This document shows, in pieces, positions 42,824 to 51,713 of a stretch of DNA of 64,000 nt. A program made the position numbers and the translations under genes. Position 1 is the stretch's first letter; each line of letters starts with the position of its first letter. The DNA lies in IMG/VR virus record IMGVR_UViG_3300037264_003213, positions 1-64,000 of that record; one strand, written 5' to 3'. The notes under the pieces are model-generated. The model was not told the DNA's origin, searched no databases, and saw only the letters and a program-made list of their open reading frames with translations. The DNA comes from a virus.

Positions 42824-43367
42824 AAAAACAGGTGTACATCCTTATTCGTCTGTGCAGATAAATCTACCCGCTATTTTAGCTGACCAAATTGTGCAGTGGG
42901 GTCAACAAATGATTGCGGACGAGGATATTTATTGTCCGCTGAATGATCTAATTCATGGGCGGGAAGACGAAATACACATAACGCTACTCTATGGTGTTCA
43001 CACAGAATCATCCTATCAAGCGCAATCAATGTTATCGGGACAAAATCCATTTGAGGTTAGGCTTGGATGTGTTTCAATTTTCACAAACAACAAAGATTTC
43101 GATGTTGTGAAAATTGAAGCAATAAGTCCGAGCCTTTTTTATTTTAACCAACTCTTGAAAACTAATATTCAGAATACGCCGAGCTATAACACTTATCATC
43201 CGCACGTCACTATAGCTTATATTAAAAAAGACTTGTATCAAAATTTAGTGGGAAGTAGTAATTTTAGAGACTGGCGTTGGACGGCTAGTTCAGTCATCTT
43301 TTCTTCTACAAGTGGTGAGAAAACTCCTATAAGGCTTAACACCTTACGACCTGTCCGCTGTTCTTAA
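42795..43367 (+). CDS. 2H phosphoesterase (HxTx motifs)
   Basis: 190 residues from the ATG at 42795 (ATGs at 42786 and 42798 are alternatives; none has a clear ribosome site). Two HxT motifs are seen: EIHITLLYG and PHVTIAYI, about 80 residues apart as in the 2H fold (LigT, CPDase, T4 Acb1). These enzymes open cyclic phosphates or cleave 2'-5' and cyclic oligonucleotides. It overlaps the preceding gene by 29 nt and ends convergent with a sulfotransferase-like gene. Phage members cleave cyclic nucleotide signals of CBASS, but other RNA or nucleotide substrates are possible. Confidence 0.75.
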   Translation: MMTYRPFTDRKTGVHPYSSVQINLPAILADQIVQWGQQMIADEDIYCPLNDLIHGREDEIHITLLYGVHTESSYQAQSMLSGQNPFEVRLGCVSIFTNNKDFDVVKIEAISPSLFYFNQLLKTNIQNTPSYNTYHPHVTIAYIKKDLYQNLVGSSNFRDWRWTASSVIFSSTSGEKTPIRLNTLRPVRCS

Positions 43368-43920
43368 CTCTATAAAGGCACAATTCATATGCACGTTCAG
43401 CCTCTGCTAGTAACGGTTTAGGCAAATCAAATAAAACTTTATCAGATTTGAATTCTTCAAAAGGCATATCGCTTTGTAGATTCAGTTTGTTTATAAGCAT
43501 TTTAATTCCCTTCTGATTCATCAAATCATCCCACGTCAAGAAGACTGCTCCCTTTGTTTCTCTGGCCATTTCGTAGATTCTCCTGAGTCTAAAGATGTAG
43601 TAGTTAAGGGCGAAGTGAGCGTCGGTAGGTTTAAGAATCTTGATTGAGCTTTTTGGGTCACGAATCAGGTAAATGAATTCACACGCCTGATAGATTGTTT
43701 TGTGTGATATTTGATAGTTATAAAGCACTTCATTGACATATAATCCAGTTGAATTACTATATTTATGTTTGGTGGACAACAAGGACTCGATTGATTCGGT
43801 GGGGTGATCGTAGATTATCCCGTCCTGCATCCACTGGATAATTTTGTTCTGAGCTAGATAGTAACACAGACTGGCACTTCCCGCCCCCAAGTGACTAATG
43901 ACTAAAAGAATTCTTTTCAT
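43336..43920 (-). CDS. Sulfotransferase-like protein 2
   Basis: 194 residues from the ATG at 43920 (MKRILLVISHLGAGSA); an N-terminal hydrophobic extension from 44010 is rejected since it overlaps the portal start. P-loop-like SHLGAGSASLCYYL and 3'-phosphate-like FIYLIRDPKSSIKIL match the sulfotransferase pattern of the gene at 35246, though more divergent. Embedded in the head module on the opposite strand. TATAAATA on the minus strand (44004-43997) lies 76 nt upstream. Confidence 0.6.
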   Translation of the reverse strand: MKRILLVISHLGAGSASLCYYLAQNKIIQWMQDGIIYDHPTESIESLLSTKHKYSNSTGLYVNEVLYNYQISHKTIYQACEFIYLIRDPKSSIKILKPTDAHFALNYYIFRLRRIYEMARETKGAVFLTWDDLMNQKGIKMLINKLNLQSDMPFEEFKSDKVLFDLPKPLLAEAERAYELCLYRVKNSGQVVRC

Positions 43921-43996
43921 TAATTTTAATAGAGTTACACTAAACTGGAGAAAATTATGCCATATGAACATAACTAATGTAATTAGAAAGACGAGG

Positions 43997-44004
43997 TATT
44001 TATA
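43997..44004 (-). promoter_or_regulatory. T4-type late promoter on the minus strand
   Basis: TATAAATA reads on the minus strand from 44004 to 43997, in the divergent gap between portal and sulfotransferase genes, upstream of the latter. It overlaps the first base of the portal start, so chance cannot be excluded. Confidence 0.4.
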
Positions 44005-46568
44005 TGGCATGGTACGATTTATTTAAGGTTTTCACTTACGCATTTACGCAAGACCCGCTAGCGAAAAAATCTGATGTTAAGAATTTTCCATCAGCAGGTG
44101 TATCTAGTCCAGATTCGATATTAGATTTAAGAAATGCAGAATCGCTCTCACAGGGCGGTGCATTCATCAGAGTGCAAAACGAGTTGGTTGATACAACATC
44201 AGCCACTAATCGAACCAATCGTTACAAAGAATATGACCAATTAGTTTTAAGTGTGCCTGAAATTGAAATGGCTACGACTGTTTTCGCGGATGAAGCATGT
44301 GTGGCTGGCGAGACAGAAGTACAGACCCTTTATTATGGGCCAAAATCAATTGAGTGGTTGGCCAAGAATAAGGCCGAAGAGAAGTTTCCAATCTATTGTT
44401 ACGATTTTGAGAAAGAAGACTACACCATTGGGTGGGCTTTTGCCCCAAGATTTGTCAAGTTTTCAGATACGGTGCAAATTGTGTTTGACAATGGCCAAAC
44501 AGAAGTTGTAACCCCTGACCATGAAATCCTGAAAAGAGACGGTGGTTGGGCACATGCGGGTGGGTTGAAGTTTGGCGATGAGTTAATGCCATTCTATAAA
44601 ATTAGATGTCATCCTCACTACAGCAAGCTAAAAACAGAACAATTCCCAAGGGTTTTCACCTTTAATAAAGGGTGGATTCATGAGCGCCAGTTCATTGATG
44701 AATGGCGTTTAGGGGAAGATCAAGAGCAATACGAGCGTGCTAATCACATTGCACGTTTAATTGCTCAAGGATTTAATAGTAAACAAATCGAACGTCAAAT
44801 AGGTCATAGATGGTTTATAGTCGAAACTTGGCTCAAGAAACATGGATTTACTTACAGAGAAATTAAGCAGCTTGCCAAGAATAAGGATCGCCGCCGTATT
44901 ATCGGTATTTGGCCACATAAGCAAATGGCGGTCTATGATCTTTCTGTTGAGAAACACAAGAACTTTGCTACTACGTCCTGCATTATGCACAACTGCCAAA
45001 AAGACGAAGATGGCAAGTGCTTCAAAATTCAGTGTACGAGTAGTGACATAGTAGACGAATTGAAATTCGTCATGTTTCACCGTGATATGTTGAACCTAGA
45101 TCAGCGCACGATGTGGGACAAAGCCAAGCGATTATTCATCAAGGGCGACCTATTTTGGGAAGTTATCGTTAATCCTGACAATCCAAAGGAAGGTGTCTAT
45201 AAGATTAATGACTTGCCATGCGAAACCATGTTCCGCATTGAAACAATCAAGGGCAAGATTCTGGAGTTCCAGCAATCCAAGGAAGCTCCCGACTACCAGG
45301 CAATTATTAAGTCGCCAATTCAGGGTGCAACAGAAGCAGAATTGCAACAATCAACAGCTATTCGGTTTGCTCCTGAACAAGTAATTCATATTCGTATTGG
45401 TGACTACAGAAAGACGTTCTACCCATATGGCGTATCCCTTATAGAATCGGCTCGCGGGCCTGCCCATCAACTAAGAATGATGGAAGATGCAATGGTTATT
45501 TACCGTCTTACGCGCGCCCCAGAACGCCGATGTTTCTATATTGACGTAGGCCAGCTTCCGCCATATAAAGCGGAGGCTTTCATGGATCGTATTAAGGATC
45601 AATTCAGGAAGAAGAAAGTCCCAAGGAATCAGTTTGCTCAAGGTGGTGCATCGGTAGTTGAAGAAAGATGGCACGCGCCTGCACAGGATGAAGATTATTG
45701 GGTTCCAATTCGTCCACAGTCGAATACTAGAATTGAGACATTACCAGGCGCTCAAAATTTGGGTGAAATTGACGATGCTGTATACTTTAGAAACAAGTTG
45801 TTTACGGCGTTGAATTTCCCGAAGAATTATTTCAGTTTGGAAGACCCAAATGCGACAAGGATTACGCTTTCGGCTCAGGACGTTAAATTTGCCCGCATGA
45901 TCGAAAGATTACAGTCGCATTTGGAAGAAGCTTTGTATCAAATCGCTGACAAACACTTAAAGCTTCGTGGATTCCCACCAGAATCTTACGAGGATTTGAT
46001 AATCAAGATGACGCCGCCTAGCGATTGGCGTGAACTAAGCCGTGCGGAAATTGTAACGAATAGAATCAACAACGCCAACAGCTTGAAGGGGTCACAGTTA
46101 ATGGGCGATTTCGATATTCTAACGAAATGGATGAAATATACCGAAGACGAGTCTAGGGAAATATTAGCTCGTCTCAAGGTGCAGAAGTTGGAAGATTTGA
46201 AGCTACAGATTCTTGCACAGAACCCAACATTATTGGGTGTTGGTATGCCTGGACAGGGCGAACAAGAGATTGGTGGAGAGCCAGGTGGCCCGAATCCAAA
46301 TCTTGGGCCAGACGCAGGAGGTTTGCCAGGCGGGGCACCCGCTCCAGGGGGTCCACCTCCAGGTGGCTTACCAGCAGGTGGAGCAATGCCACCAATGCCA
46401 CCACCACCGCAACAGGGTGATGCTCCAGGCATGATACCTCCTGTTGAGCAGGCGGAACCGTTACCAAAGGTAACGGATCAGGAAACTGTTAAATATGACA
46501 TGGAGATTCAGGATTACGAATCGGAAATAGATGTTGAACCTGTAGACCATACAGATATGGAGGGATAA
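44004..46568 (+). CDS. Portal protein (gp20-like) with an internal intein
   Basis: 854 residues, 622 without the intein (T4 gp20: 524). GAGG lies 7 nt before the start. Extein marks include the N-terminal LVLSVPEIEMATTVFADEA, then after the intein ... GVYKINDLPCETMFRI, an ARGPAHQLRMMEDAMVIYRLTRAPERRCFYIDVGQLP segment typical of T4-type portals, EERWHAPAQDEDYWVPIRPQ and a NTRIETLPGAQNLGEIDDAVYF loop. C-terminus is Pro/Gly-rich (GGLPGGAPAPGGPPPGG) and acidic. The dodecameric portal nucleates head assembly and is the packaging channel. Confidence 0.9.
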   Translation: MAWYDLFKVFTYAFTQDPLAKKSDVKNFPSAGVSSPDSILDLRNAESLSQGGAFIRVQNELVDTTSATNRTNRYKEYDQLVLSVPEIEMATTVFADEACVAGETEVQTLYYGPKSIEWLAKNKAEEKFPIYCYDFEKEDYTIGWAFAPRFVKFSDTVQIVFDNGQTEVVTPDHEILKRDGGWAHAGGLKFGDELMPFYKIRCHPHYSKLKTEQFPRVFTFNKGWIHERQFIDEWRLGEDQEQYERANHIARLIAQGFNSKQIERQIGHRWFIVETWLKKHGFTYREIKQLAKNKDRRRIIGIWPHKQMAVYDLSVEKHKNFATTSCIMHNCQKDEDGKCFKIQCTSSDIVDELKFVMFHRDMLNLDQRTMWDKAKRLFIKGDLFWEVIVNPDNPKEGVYKINDLPCETMFRIETIKGKILEFQQSKEAPDYQAIIKSPIQGATEAELQQSTAIRFAPEQVIHIRIGDYRKTFYPYGVSLIESARGPAHQLRMMEDAMVIYRLTRAPERRCFYIDVGQLPPYKAEAFMDRIKDQFRKKKVPRNQFAQGGASVVEERWHAPAQDEDYWVPIRPQSNTRIETLPGAQNLGEIDDAVYFRNKLFTALNFPKNYFSLEDPNATRITLSAQDVKFARMIERLQSHLEEALYQIADKHLKLRGFPPESYEDLIIKMTPPSDWRELSRAEIVTNRINNANSLKGSQLMGDFDILTKWMKYTEDESREILARLKVQKLEDLKLQILAQNPTLLGVGMPGQGEQEIGGEPGGPNPNLGPDAGGLPGGAPAPGGPPPGGLPAGGAMPPMPPPPQQGDAPGMIPPVEQAEPLPKVTDQETVKYDMEIQDYESEIDVEPVDHTDMEG
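44298..44993 (+). mobile_element. Intein in the portal protein (232 residues)
   Basis: Cys1 of the intein (CVAGETEV) follows DEA. Block B is in TVQIVFDNGQTEVVTPDHEIL (TPDH at intein residues 72-75), and the C-terminal blocks read AVYDLSVEKHKNFATTSCIMHN followed by Cys of the C-extein (HN|C). All residues for standard splicing are therefore present. The 100-residue middle has no LAGLIDADG or HNH motif; it contains an HTH-like helix pair (ANHIARLIAQGFNSKQIERQIG). It may be a mini-intein that has lost its endonuclease. Confidence 0.9.
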
Positions 46569-46810
46569 TGGACATTAGAATGGCACCTAAATTGGCAATA
46601 CATAATAAAGAAAAATTACAAAAGGTTTCTGAGTGTGTGTGTTATTACTGTTACAAAATATTCGCGCCTTCAGATATCAAGGAATGGGTTGATAAAGATT
46701 TAGATACAGCAATATGTCCCCATTGTGCTATTGATGCGGTCTTGCCAGTATATGAAGAGAGCGAGAAGGATATTGTCTTTCTGACAAAGATGCATGAATA
46801 TTGGTTTTAA
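46568..46810 (+). CDS. Small zinc-finger protein
   Basis: 80 residues. CYYCYKIFAP ... AICPHCAIDAVLPVYEES is a CxxC/CxxC zinc ribbon, of a type found in small bacterial cytoplasmic proteins. Start overlaps the portal stop by one base with GGAGGG upstream. Role unknown. Confidence 0.6.
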   Translation: MDIRMAPKLAIHNKEKLQKVSECVCYYCYKIFAPSDIKEWVDKDLDTAICPHCAIDAVLPVYEESEKDIVFLTKMHEYWF

Positions 46811-46838
46811 TAAATCTATATATAGACGAGGAGGTTGT

Positions 46839-47132
46839 ATGCGAAACATATGGAAGTGGTTCATTGGCCTTTTCGACTGTCATCACCATTGCTGTAAGAA
46901 GACATTATCTGGTGAGATCGTGATGGGGTTTGGTTGCTATGAAATAGAAATCAAAGTGCCTGGTGAGCCTTGTAGGGTTTGTTTTGATATTGAAGACGAT
47001 GGAAATTGTGTTTGTCATAACACAGTAAACAAGATTGGTATTACAGTTGGTAAGTGTGGGTTCGTTATCCACGCAGATATCAATACTAATACCTGTTCGA
47101 TAAAATGGCATTGTGAATATAAAGAAGACTAA
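46839..47132 (+). CDS. Hypothetical Cys-rich protein, paralogue 1
   Basis: 97 residues from the ATG at 46839 (GAGGAGG just upstream; the ATG at 46794 is rejected). An N-terminal hydrophobic/His-Cys stretch (FIGLFDCHHHCCKK) precedes strands GEIVMGFGCYEIEIKV, KIGITVGKCGFVIHADINTNT. Related to the next gene, 2 nt downstream. Confidence 0.6.
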   Translation: MRNIWKWFIGLFDCHHHCCKKTLSGEIVMGFGCYEIEIKVPGEPCRVCFDIEDDGNCVCHNTVNKIGITVGKCGFVIHADINTNTCSIKWHCEYKED

Positions 47133-47134
47133 AT

Positions 47135-47470
47135 ATGGGTCTACTTAAAGGAAAAAATTGGTGGTGGAAATATTTCAAAGCCTTGTTATTTTCCATTTTT
47201 AGTCATGTTCGAGGTAGTATTACTTTAGGACATGGTTATTCTGAAACTGAAATAGTTTTAGACCCAATAATTAAAGCAAAGAGAATTTTCGTTGCTGTGG
47301 AAGCAGAAGACATTCCCGTTTGCGCTGGAGCAGTAGACACTATTGGCGCAATCAAGAAGTGCGACAATATTTTTATATTATATGCCGATATTAAAAGCAA
47401 CACCGCTACGGTATATTGGCTAGTAGACTACACTCTAAATGACGATGATGAGAACATTGATAATATTTGA
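47135..47470 (+). CDS. Hypothetical protein, paralogue 2
   Basis: 111 residues. Aligns with its neighbour by eye over GSITLGHGYSETEIV and TIGAIKKCDNIFILYADIKSNTATVYW, so a tandem duplication. N-terminus is hydrophobic (KYFKALLFSIFSHV). Unknown function, between the portal and a glycosyltransferase. Confidence 0.6.
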   Translation: MGLLKGKNWWWKYFKALLFSIFSHVRGSITLGHGYSETEIVLDPIIKAKRIFVAVEAEDIPVCAGAVDTIGAIKKCDNIFILYADIKSNTATVYWLVDYTLNDDDENIDNI

Positions 47471-47478
47471 GAAAAAAT

Positions 47479-48735
47479 ATGTGGGTGGCTTTAAACAAAA
47501 AAAATATAGTAGCTGCGCTATCGGAACATCCATTTTCAATGACTGGATACTCTGTCCGTCAATTGGATTTAAAAGAACCTAAAGAAAAGTGGCACAGCCT
47601 AATTGGGAAAAAACTTAATTTGGGGGATGCCAAAGAAGTCAAAAATCTAAGAATTGCCTTTGTGTGTAATTGGAATGATAATTGTGGAATTAGCACATAT
47701 AGTAGCTATTTAGTCGATGCGTTAAAAACCAAAGTAAAAGAACTTCATGTATTCTCCGAAAGCGGGTCGGATCGAACAGACGACCCGCCTTACGTTACTA
47801 GATGTTGGAAGCGGGGAACAAGTCTCAAGGGATTGATTGATAAAATTGTTGAATGGGCACCCGATTTTATTATCATTCAACATGAGTTTGGCATTTTCCC
47901 TAAAGCTACTTATTTTCTACAGTTGTTACAGGGGATTGAAGATATCCCTTATGTCGTAACAATGCATTCCGTCTATGAACATTTAGATAAGTCAATTTGC
48001 ACATCCGCAGTGAAAGATATTGTGGTTCATAGTGAAGAAGGAAAGAAAGTTCTCAAGAAGCTCGGTAACGCCAATAATATTTACGTCGTCCCGCATGGTT
48101 GTGTCCAATTCAATGATGAAGACAAAACGGAGTTGTGGAATATATTTCAGACCCCTTATACTATTGTTCAGTTTGGATTTGGGTTCTTTTACAAAGGTGT
48201 AGATAGGGTGCTGGATGCTATTCATTATCTAAAGAGGTCTGATCCTAAATTCAAAGATATATTCTATTGTTATCTCTGTAGTGATAATTACCATACAAGT
48301 GTGGTTCATACTCAGTATTATGATTTTCTTATTAAGAAAATTGATGAGTTAAGTCTTCATGATAATGCTGTTATTATTCGTAAATTCCAAACTGACCAGA
48401 TGATTAAGAATTATTTACGGACGGCTAAAATTGCTGTATTTCCATATGTCGGTGATCCGAAGAACATGGTTTATGGGGCATCGGGGGCAATTCGGATAGC
48501 AATGGCGTGCGGAATTCCAGTCATTGCTAGCAGTTGTCATCAGTTTGATGATTTGGAAGATGTGGTGCCTCGTCCCGCTAATTTTGCAGAGTTGGCAGAT
48601 GAAATTGATGAAGTCTTTAGTAACCACAATCACAGAAAAAGCATCTTGGCAAAATCAGAAGCTTATATGGCTGCCAATACTTGGGGCATTAGTGCGGACA
48701 GATATATTAACTTATATTACCAAATTAATTCTTAA
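47479..48735 (+). CDS. Glycosyltransferase family 4 (GT-B)
   Basis: 418 residues from the ATG at 47479 (TTG at 47467 rejected). NLRIAFVCNWNDNCGISTYSSYL is the GT4 glycine-rich N-terminus; NNIYVVPHGCVQF and GVDRVLDAIHYLK start the C-terminal domain, then RTAKIAVFPYVGD ... YGASGAIRIAMACGIPVIAS, the EX7E-like region where A.a.G.PVia matches the family. Transfers a sugar from a nucleotide sugar. Lies inside the head module and likely acts on a virion protein or host glycan. Confidence 0.85.
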   Translation: MWVALNKKNIVAALSEHPFSMTGYSVRQLDLKEPKEKWHSLIGKKLNLGDAKEVKNLRIAFVCNWNDNCGISTYSSYLVDALKTKVKELHVFSESGSDRTDDPPYVTRCWKRGTSLKGLIDKIVEWAPDFIIIQHEFGIFPKATYFLQLLQGIEDIPYVVTMHSVYEHLDKSICTSAVKDIVVHSEEGKKVLKKLGNANNIYVVPHGCVQFNDEDKTELWNIFQTPYTIVQFGFGFFYKGVDRVLDAIHYLKRSDPKFKDIFYCYLCSDNYHTSVVHTQYYDFLIKKIDELSLHDNAVIIRKFQTDQMIKNYLRTAKIAVFPYVGDPKNMVYGASGAIRIAMACGIPVIASSCHQFDDLEDVVPRPANFAELADEIDEVFSNHNHRKSILAKSEAYMAANTWGISADRYINLYYQINS

Positions 48736-49058
48736 AGTGGCCCACTCATATCTGCGGTACTAGGAGCGACGATATCTTTTTCTTCTGGATTGTTTCCCTT
48801 CCGCAAGTCATTTGGCATAAAATCTCTTTGTTTATCTCTATATTTGCCCAAAATTCTCTTAATATCATCGTCGTGTCTGGCAAGAGTATTGAAGAAATCC
48901 ATTAGTCTTTCTTGATGCCTACTGATGGCCATTTGAGCTAATTTCATTAACATTTCGTCTTCATTCGGCATCGCGTCTATATCACCCAGCGGCTGGTCAT
49001 CTTCTTCGCCAACTTCGCGGGCTTCAACGAACTCTGAAAAACTTTTAATTTTGTCCAT
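48732..49058 (-). CDS. Small protein with capsid-targeting-like leader
   Basis: 108 residues from the ATG at 49058. Starts MDKIKSFSEFVEAREVGEEDDQP; the SFSEFVEARE part is close to the T4 internal head protein leader (MKTYQEFIAEA). Rest is acidic/helical (MAISRHQERLMDFFNTLARHDDDIKRIL). On the opposite strand between GT4 and the head gene at 49180; converges by 4 nt with GT4. Candidate internal head protein. Confidence 0.5.
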   Translation of the reverse strand: MDKIKSFSEFVEAREVGEEDDQPLGDIDAMPNEDEMLMKLAQMAISRHQERLMDFFNTLARHDDDIKRILGKYRDKQRDFMPNDLRKGNNPEEKDIVAPSTADMSGPL

Positions 49059-49179
49059 CACTTTTTAAGCCTTTTTGCATATCTATGTTAGGTAGATTTA
49101 ATAGTTTCAAAAATTGTACTATTAGCACTATATATCGGGGTAGCAACATAAAGGTATATATCCTTATTAGGAGATAGAT

Positions 49180-51033
49180 ATGAAAAGAAAACTAATCAAT
49201 TATGATGTTTTCCAGAAGATCAGCGATGAATCATTAAGCAAATCAGAAAAAGAATTAATTGAAGCCGAAGAAGTATTAGCAAAAGCTTTGGGCGAAGAAC
49301 AATTATCTCTTCATTGCTTTGGCGAATCCACTGCCACATATGAGACTTTGGATAAGTCTTATATTCACGCTGCATACCGTCTAGAAAGCAACAGCGTTGT
49401 ATTCGAGAATATCGAACAATTAGTCATTGATAATAGCTCGGCAAGAGAAAAGGGTCATTCAATTCTCCGCAAGATGTTTGATGAATGCTTGAAGGAGAAT
49501 AATGGCACCGCTGACTCTTTGTTCAAGGAATACATTGCACTTCCTTTCATTCGTCGTGACCTACAAGAAGGTGCAGGCGGTGCATGGGTTGAGCAGCCAA
49601 ACAAGCCACATAAGAAGGGTAAGCCACAACCACCTTGGCTAGCACAGAAAAGAGCAGAGTCCAAGAAGCGAAGCCAGAAGTTGGTTAGCCCAGCTTTGAA
49701 AGCACAGAAGAAGCGTGAAGCTGACACTTTGAAGAAGCGTGGCGGTCCTGGTACACACGTTCATTTCCGTTTCAAGCCACAAACCAAGAAGAAGATGAAG
49801 GAATGGCACAATTTAACCGAAAACATTTTCAATTACATTGATTATCAGGAATTCGGTCCTATTGCGAAGGATTCGGAAATTAAGAAGGACGATCATGGCA
49901 ACGTTGTTGCTATTCGTATCCCAGACACACATTCCCGTAATGAAGGCAAGATTTTGTCCTTCAATTGGAAGACATTGAATACTGATTGCATGGTTCTCCG
50001 TGCCAAGATGAAGAATCTAGCAGAAGACGTTAATTTCTGCAAGGCAATGGCGGACCTACGCAAGTGTAATGCACTATCTGACAATAAGAAGTTGCAGGAA
50101 ATTTTAGAAGCCATCGTAGTCAGATGGCCAAATGTTATTTATTTAACTCAGGCTGAACTAGCTGGCTCTATTGCAACCGCACTAGACACAGTAGGTGAAA
50201 CATCTTACGACGATCAGACTTGTGCATTCATGGCGGAAGGCATTTTGCGAACCGCAGTTGAAGCTTACAACGAAAGAGTACAGAGAATTATCAAGCTGTC
50301 TGGCATGAAGATAGAGGGCACAGATGACTCTTATCTAGATTTCCAGAACATCGTTGAGAGATTCTATTCATTCCTAGATCAGAACACCAAGTTGGAAATG
50401 CAGGTTTATGTAGACCTATACAACGCATTAGTTGAAGTTTACAAACTTGGTCATGAAGAAGGCAATGAGTATTTAATGGGTGAAGCATCAGGTTTCCTCA
50501 GAGAACTCAAGGCCGTTGTCGATCAGACCGCTGAGCCAACTCTTGATTTGGCTGGCGATGTAGCAGCATGGCTAAATCAGTTAGTTGAAACAAATCTAGA
50601 TAGTGAAGATTGGAAAGTTTCCAACACTCCTCATCAGACTGTAAGTGGCGATCACCCACAAATGGCTAAGAACGCACAAAAGGGTTACGCCCCAAGTTCG
50701 GACTTTAGCGGTGATTGGGGCGATACAGCACCAGTTAGCGACGGCAAATCCTATAAGGGTGGCTTAGCTGATGAAATGCGTAAGGACGCCTGGGGTAATT
50801 GGGCTAATGATGACACATGGCCATCAATTAGCAACCCATATGTTCCGAAGGCAGGCGTATGGACAATGAAGGGTGAAAAGGGTGCTGACGTAGACGGAAC
50901 CGATGATTGGAGCCGCTACACATCCAAGGACACTTGGCCAGCATTGCAGAACCCATACGTTCCTAGTGAAGCAGGTGGGGAAGGTGGCACTGGCTATAAA
51001 ATGAAGTCTGATAACCTAGTTGTTGACCAGTAA
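49180..51033 (+). CDS. Large structural protein of the head module (unknown)
   Basis: 617 residues, AGGAGA 6 nt upstream. Codon use resembles the capsid gene. Helical N-terminus (KSEKELIEAEEVLAKALGEE), a Lys/Pro/Gln-rich basic middle (RGPG-type residues about 150-200), and a C-terminus holding two repeats, DDTWPSISNPYVPKAG and KDTWPALQNPYVPSEAG (about 548-590). Lies between portal and protease genes, where T4 encodes core proteins (gp67, gp68), so it may be a core or internal head protein, though much larger than those. Confidence 0.55.
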   Translation: MKRKLINYDVFQKISDESLSKSEKELIEAEEVLAKALGEEQLSLHCFGESTATYETLDKSYIHAAYRLESNSVVFENIEQLVIDNSSAREKGHSILRKMFDECLKENNGTADSLFKEYIALPFIRRDLQEGAGGAWVEQPNKPHKKGKPQPPWLAQKRAESKKRSQKLVSPALKAQKKREADTLKKRGGPGTHVHFRFKPQTKKKMKEWHNLTENIFNYIDYQEFGPIAKDSEIKKDDHGNVVAIRIPDTHSRNEGKILSFNWKTLNTDCMVLRAKMKNLAEDVNFCKAMADLRKCNALSDNKKLQEILEAIVVRWPNVIYLTQAELAGSIATALDTVGETSYDDQTCAFMAEGILRTAVEAYNERVQRIIKLSGMKIEGTDDSYLDFQNIVERFYSFLDQNTKLEMQVYVDLYNALVEVYKLGHEEGNEYLMGEASGFLRELKAVVDQTAEPTLDLAGDVAAWLNQLVETNLDSEDWKVSNTPHQTVSGDHPQMAKNAQKGYAPSSDFSGDWGDTAPVSDGKSYKGGLADEMRKDAWGNWANDDTWPSISNPYVPKAGVWTMKGEKGADVDGTDDWSRYTSKDTWPALQNPYVPSEAGGEGGTGYKMKSDNLVVDQ

Positions 51034-51044
51034 TAAGGAGCTAA

Positions 51045-51713
51045 ATGAGCGAAGGCGTAATGCTGCTTAACGAATTTGATTGCTATGGATTTCAGATTGA
51101 TCTTAAAGAATCCAATCTTGAAAAGAACCTTCTGAAATTCCGTGGCAAGTTACAAGAAGCAGAATGTGTAAATAAGAACAAACGTATGTATCCGTTCTCG
51201 GTATTAGACGAGAATGTACAGAAGTTACAGGAAATCGTAAAGGTCCGTGGGCTTTTAGGTGAGTTGGATCACCCTACGGATAGCATCATTCATTTTAAAG
51301 ATGCTTCTCACGTCATTACAAAATTGTGGTGGGAAGGCAATATATTAATGGGCGAAGGCGAGATATTAAACACAGCAATGGGCCGACAGTTGCGTGCATT
51401 GCTAGAAGGTAATATCAGAATCGGTATGAGCAGTCGTGGTGTAGGTAACGGTAAGGTAAATGAGAATGGTATTTTGGTTATTAGCGAAGGCTATAAACTA
51501 ATTACGTTTGATGCCGTTGCTGACCCATCAACTCCTGCGGCTTTCCAAGAGAGAGTGGTAGGAAAGCGAGAGAATTATATTACTCAAAATATTGATAATT
51601 ATGAGAAAAATAATAGCTCCCGCATATATACCATTAAGAAAGAGGTTGTAATAGCCGCTTTGAGTGGTTTAGTTAAGGAATCAACTGATAAATATTTGGC
51701 GAGGTCTAAATGA
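51045..51713 (+). CDS. Prohead protease, gp21-like
   Basis: 222 residues (T4 gp21: 212), AAGGAG 6 nt upstream. The catalytic residues are visible: GELDHP (His76) and IGMSSRGVG (Ser at 129-130), with an Asp in LITFDAVADPS. Folds like herpes assemblin. Processes scaffold and capsid proteins during maturation. ATGA-type coupling with the scaffold gene. Confidence 0.9.
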   Translation: MSEGVMLLNEFDCYGFQIDLKESNLEKNLLKFRGKLQEAECVNKNKRMYPFSVLDENVQKLQEIVKVRGLLGELDHPTDSIIHFKDASHVITKLWWEGNILMGEGEILNTAMGRQLRALLEGNIRIGMSSRGVGNGKVNENGILVISEGYKLITFDAVADPSTPAAFQERVVGKRENYITQNIDNYEKNNSSRIYTIKKEVVIAALSGLVKESTDKYLARSK

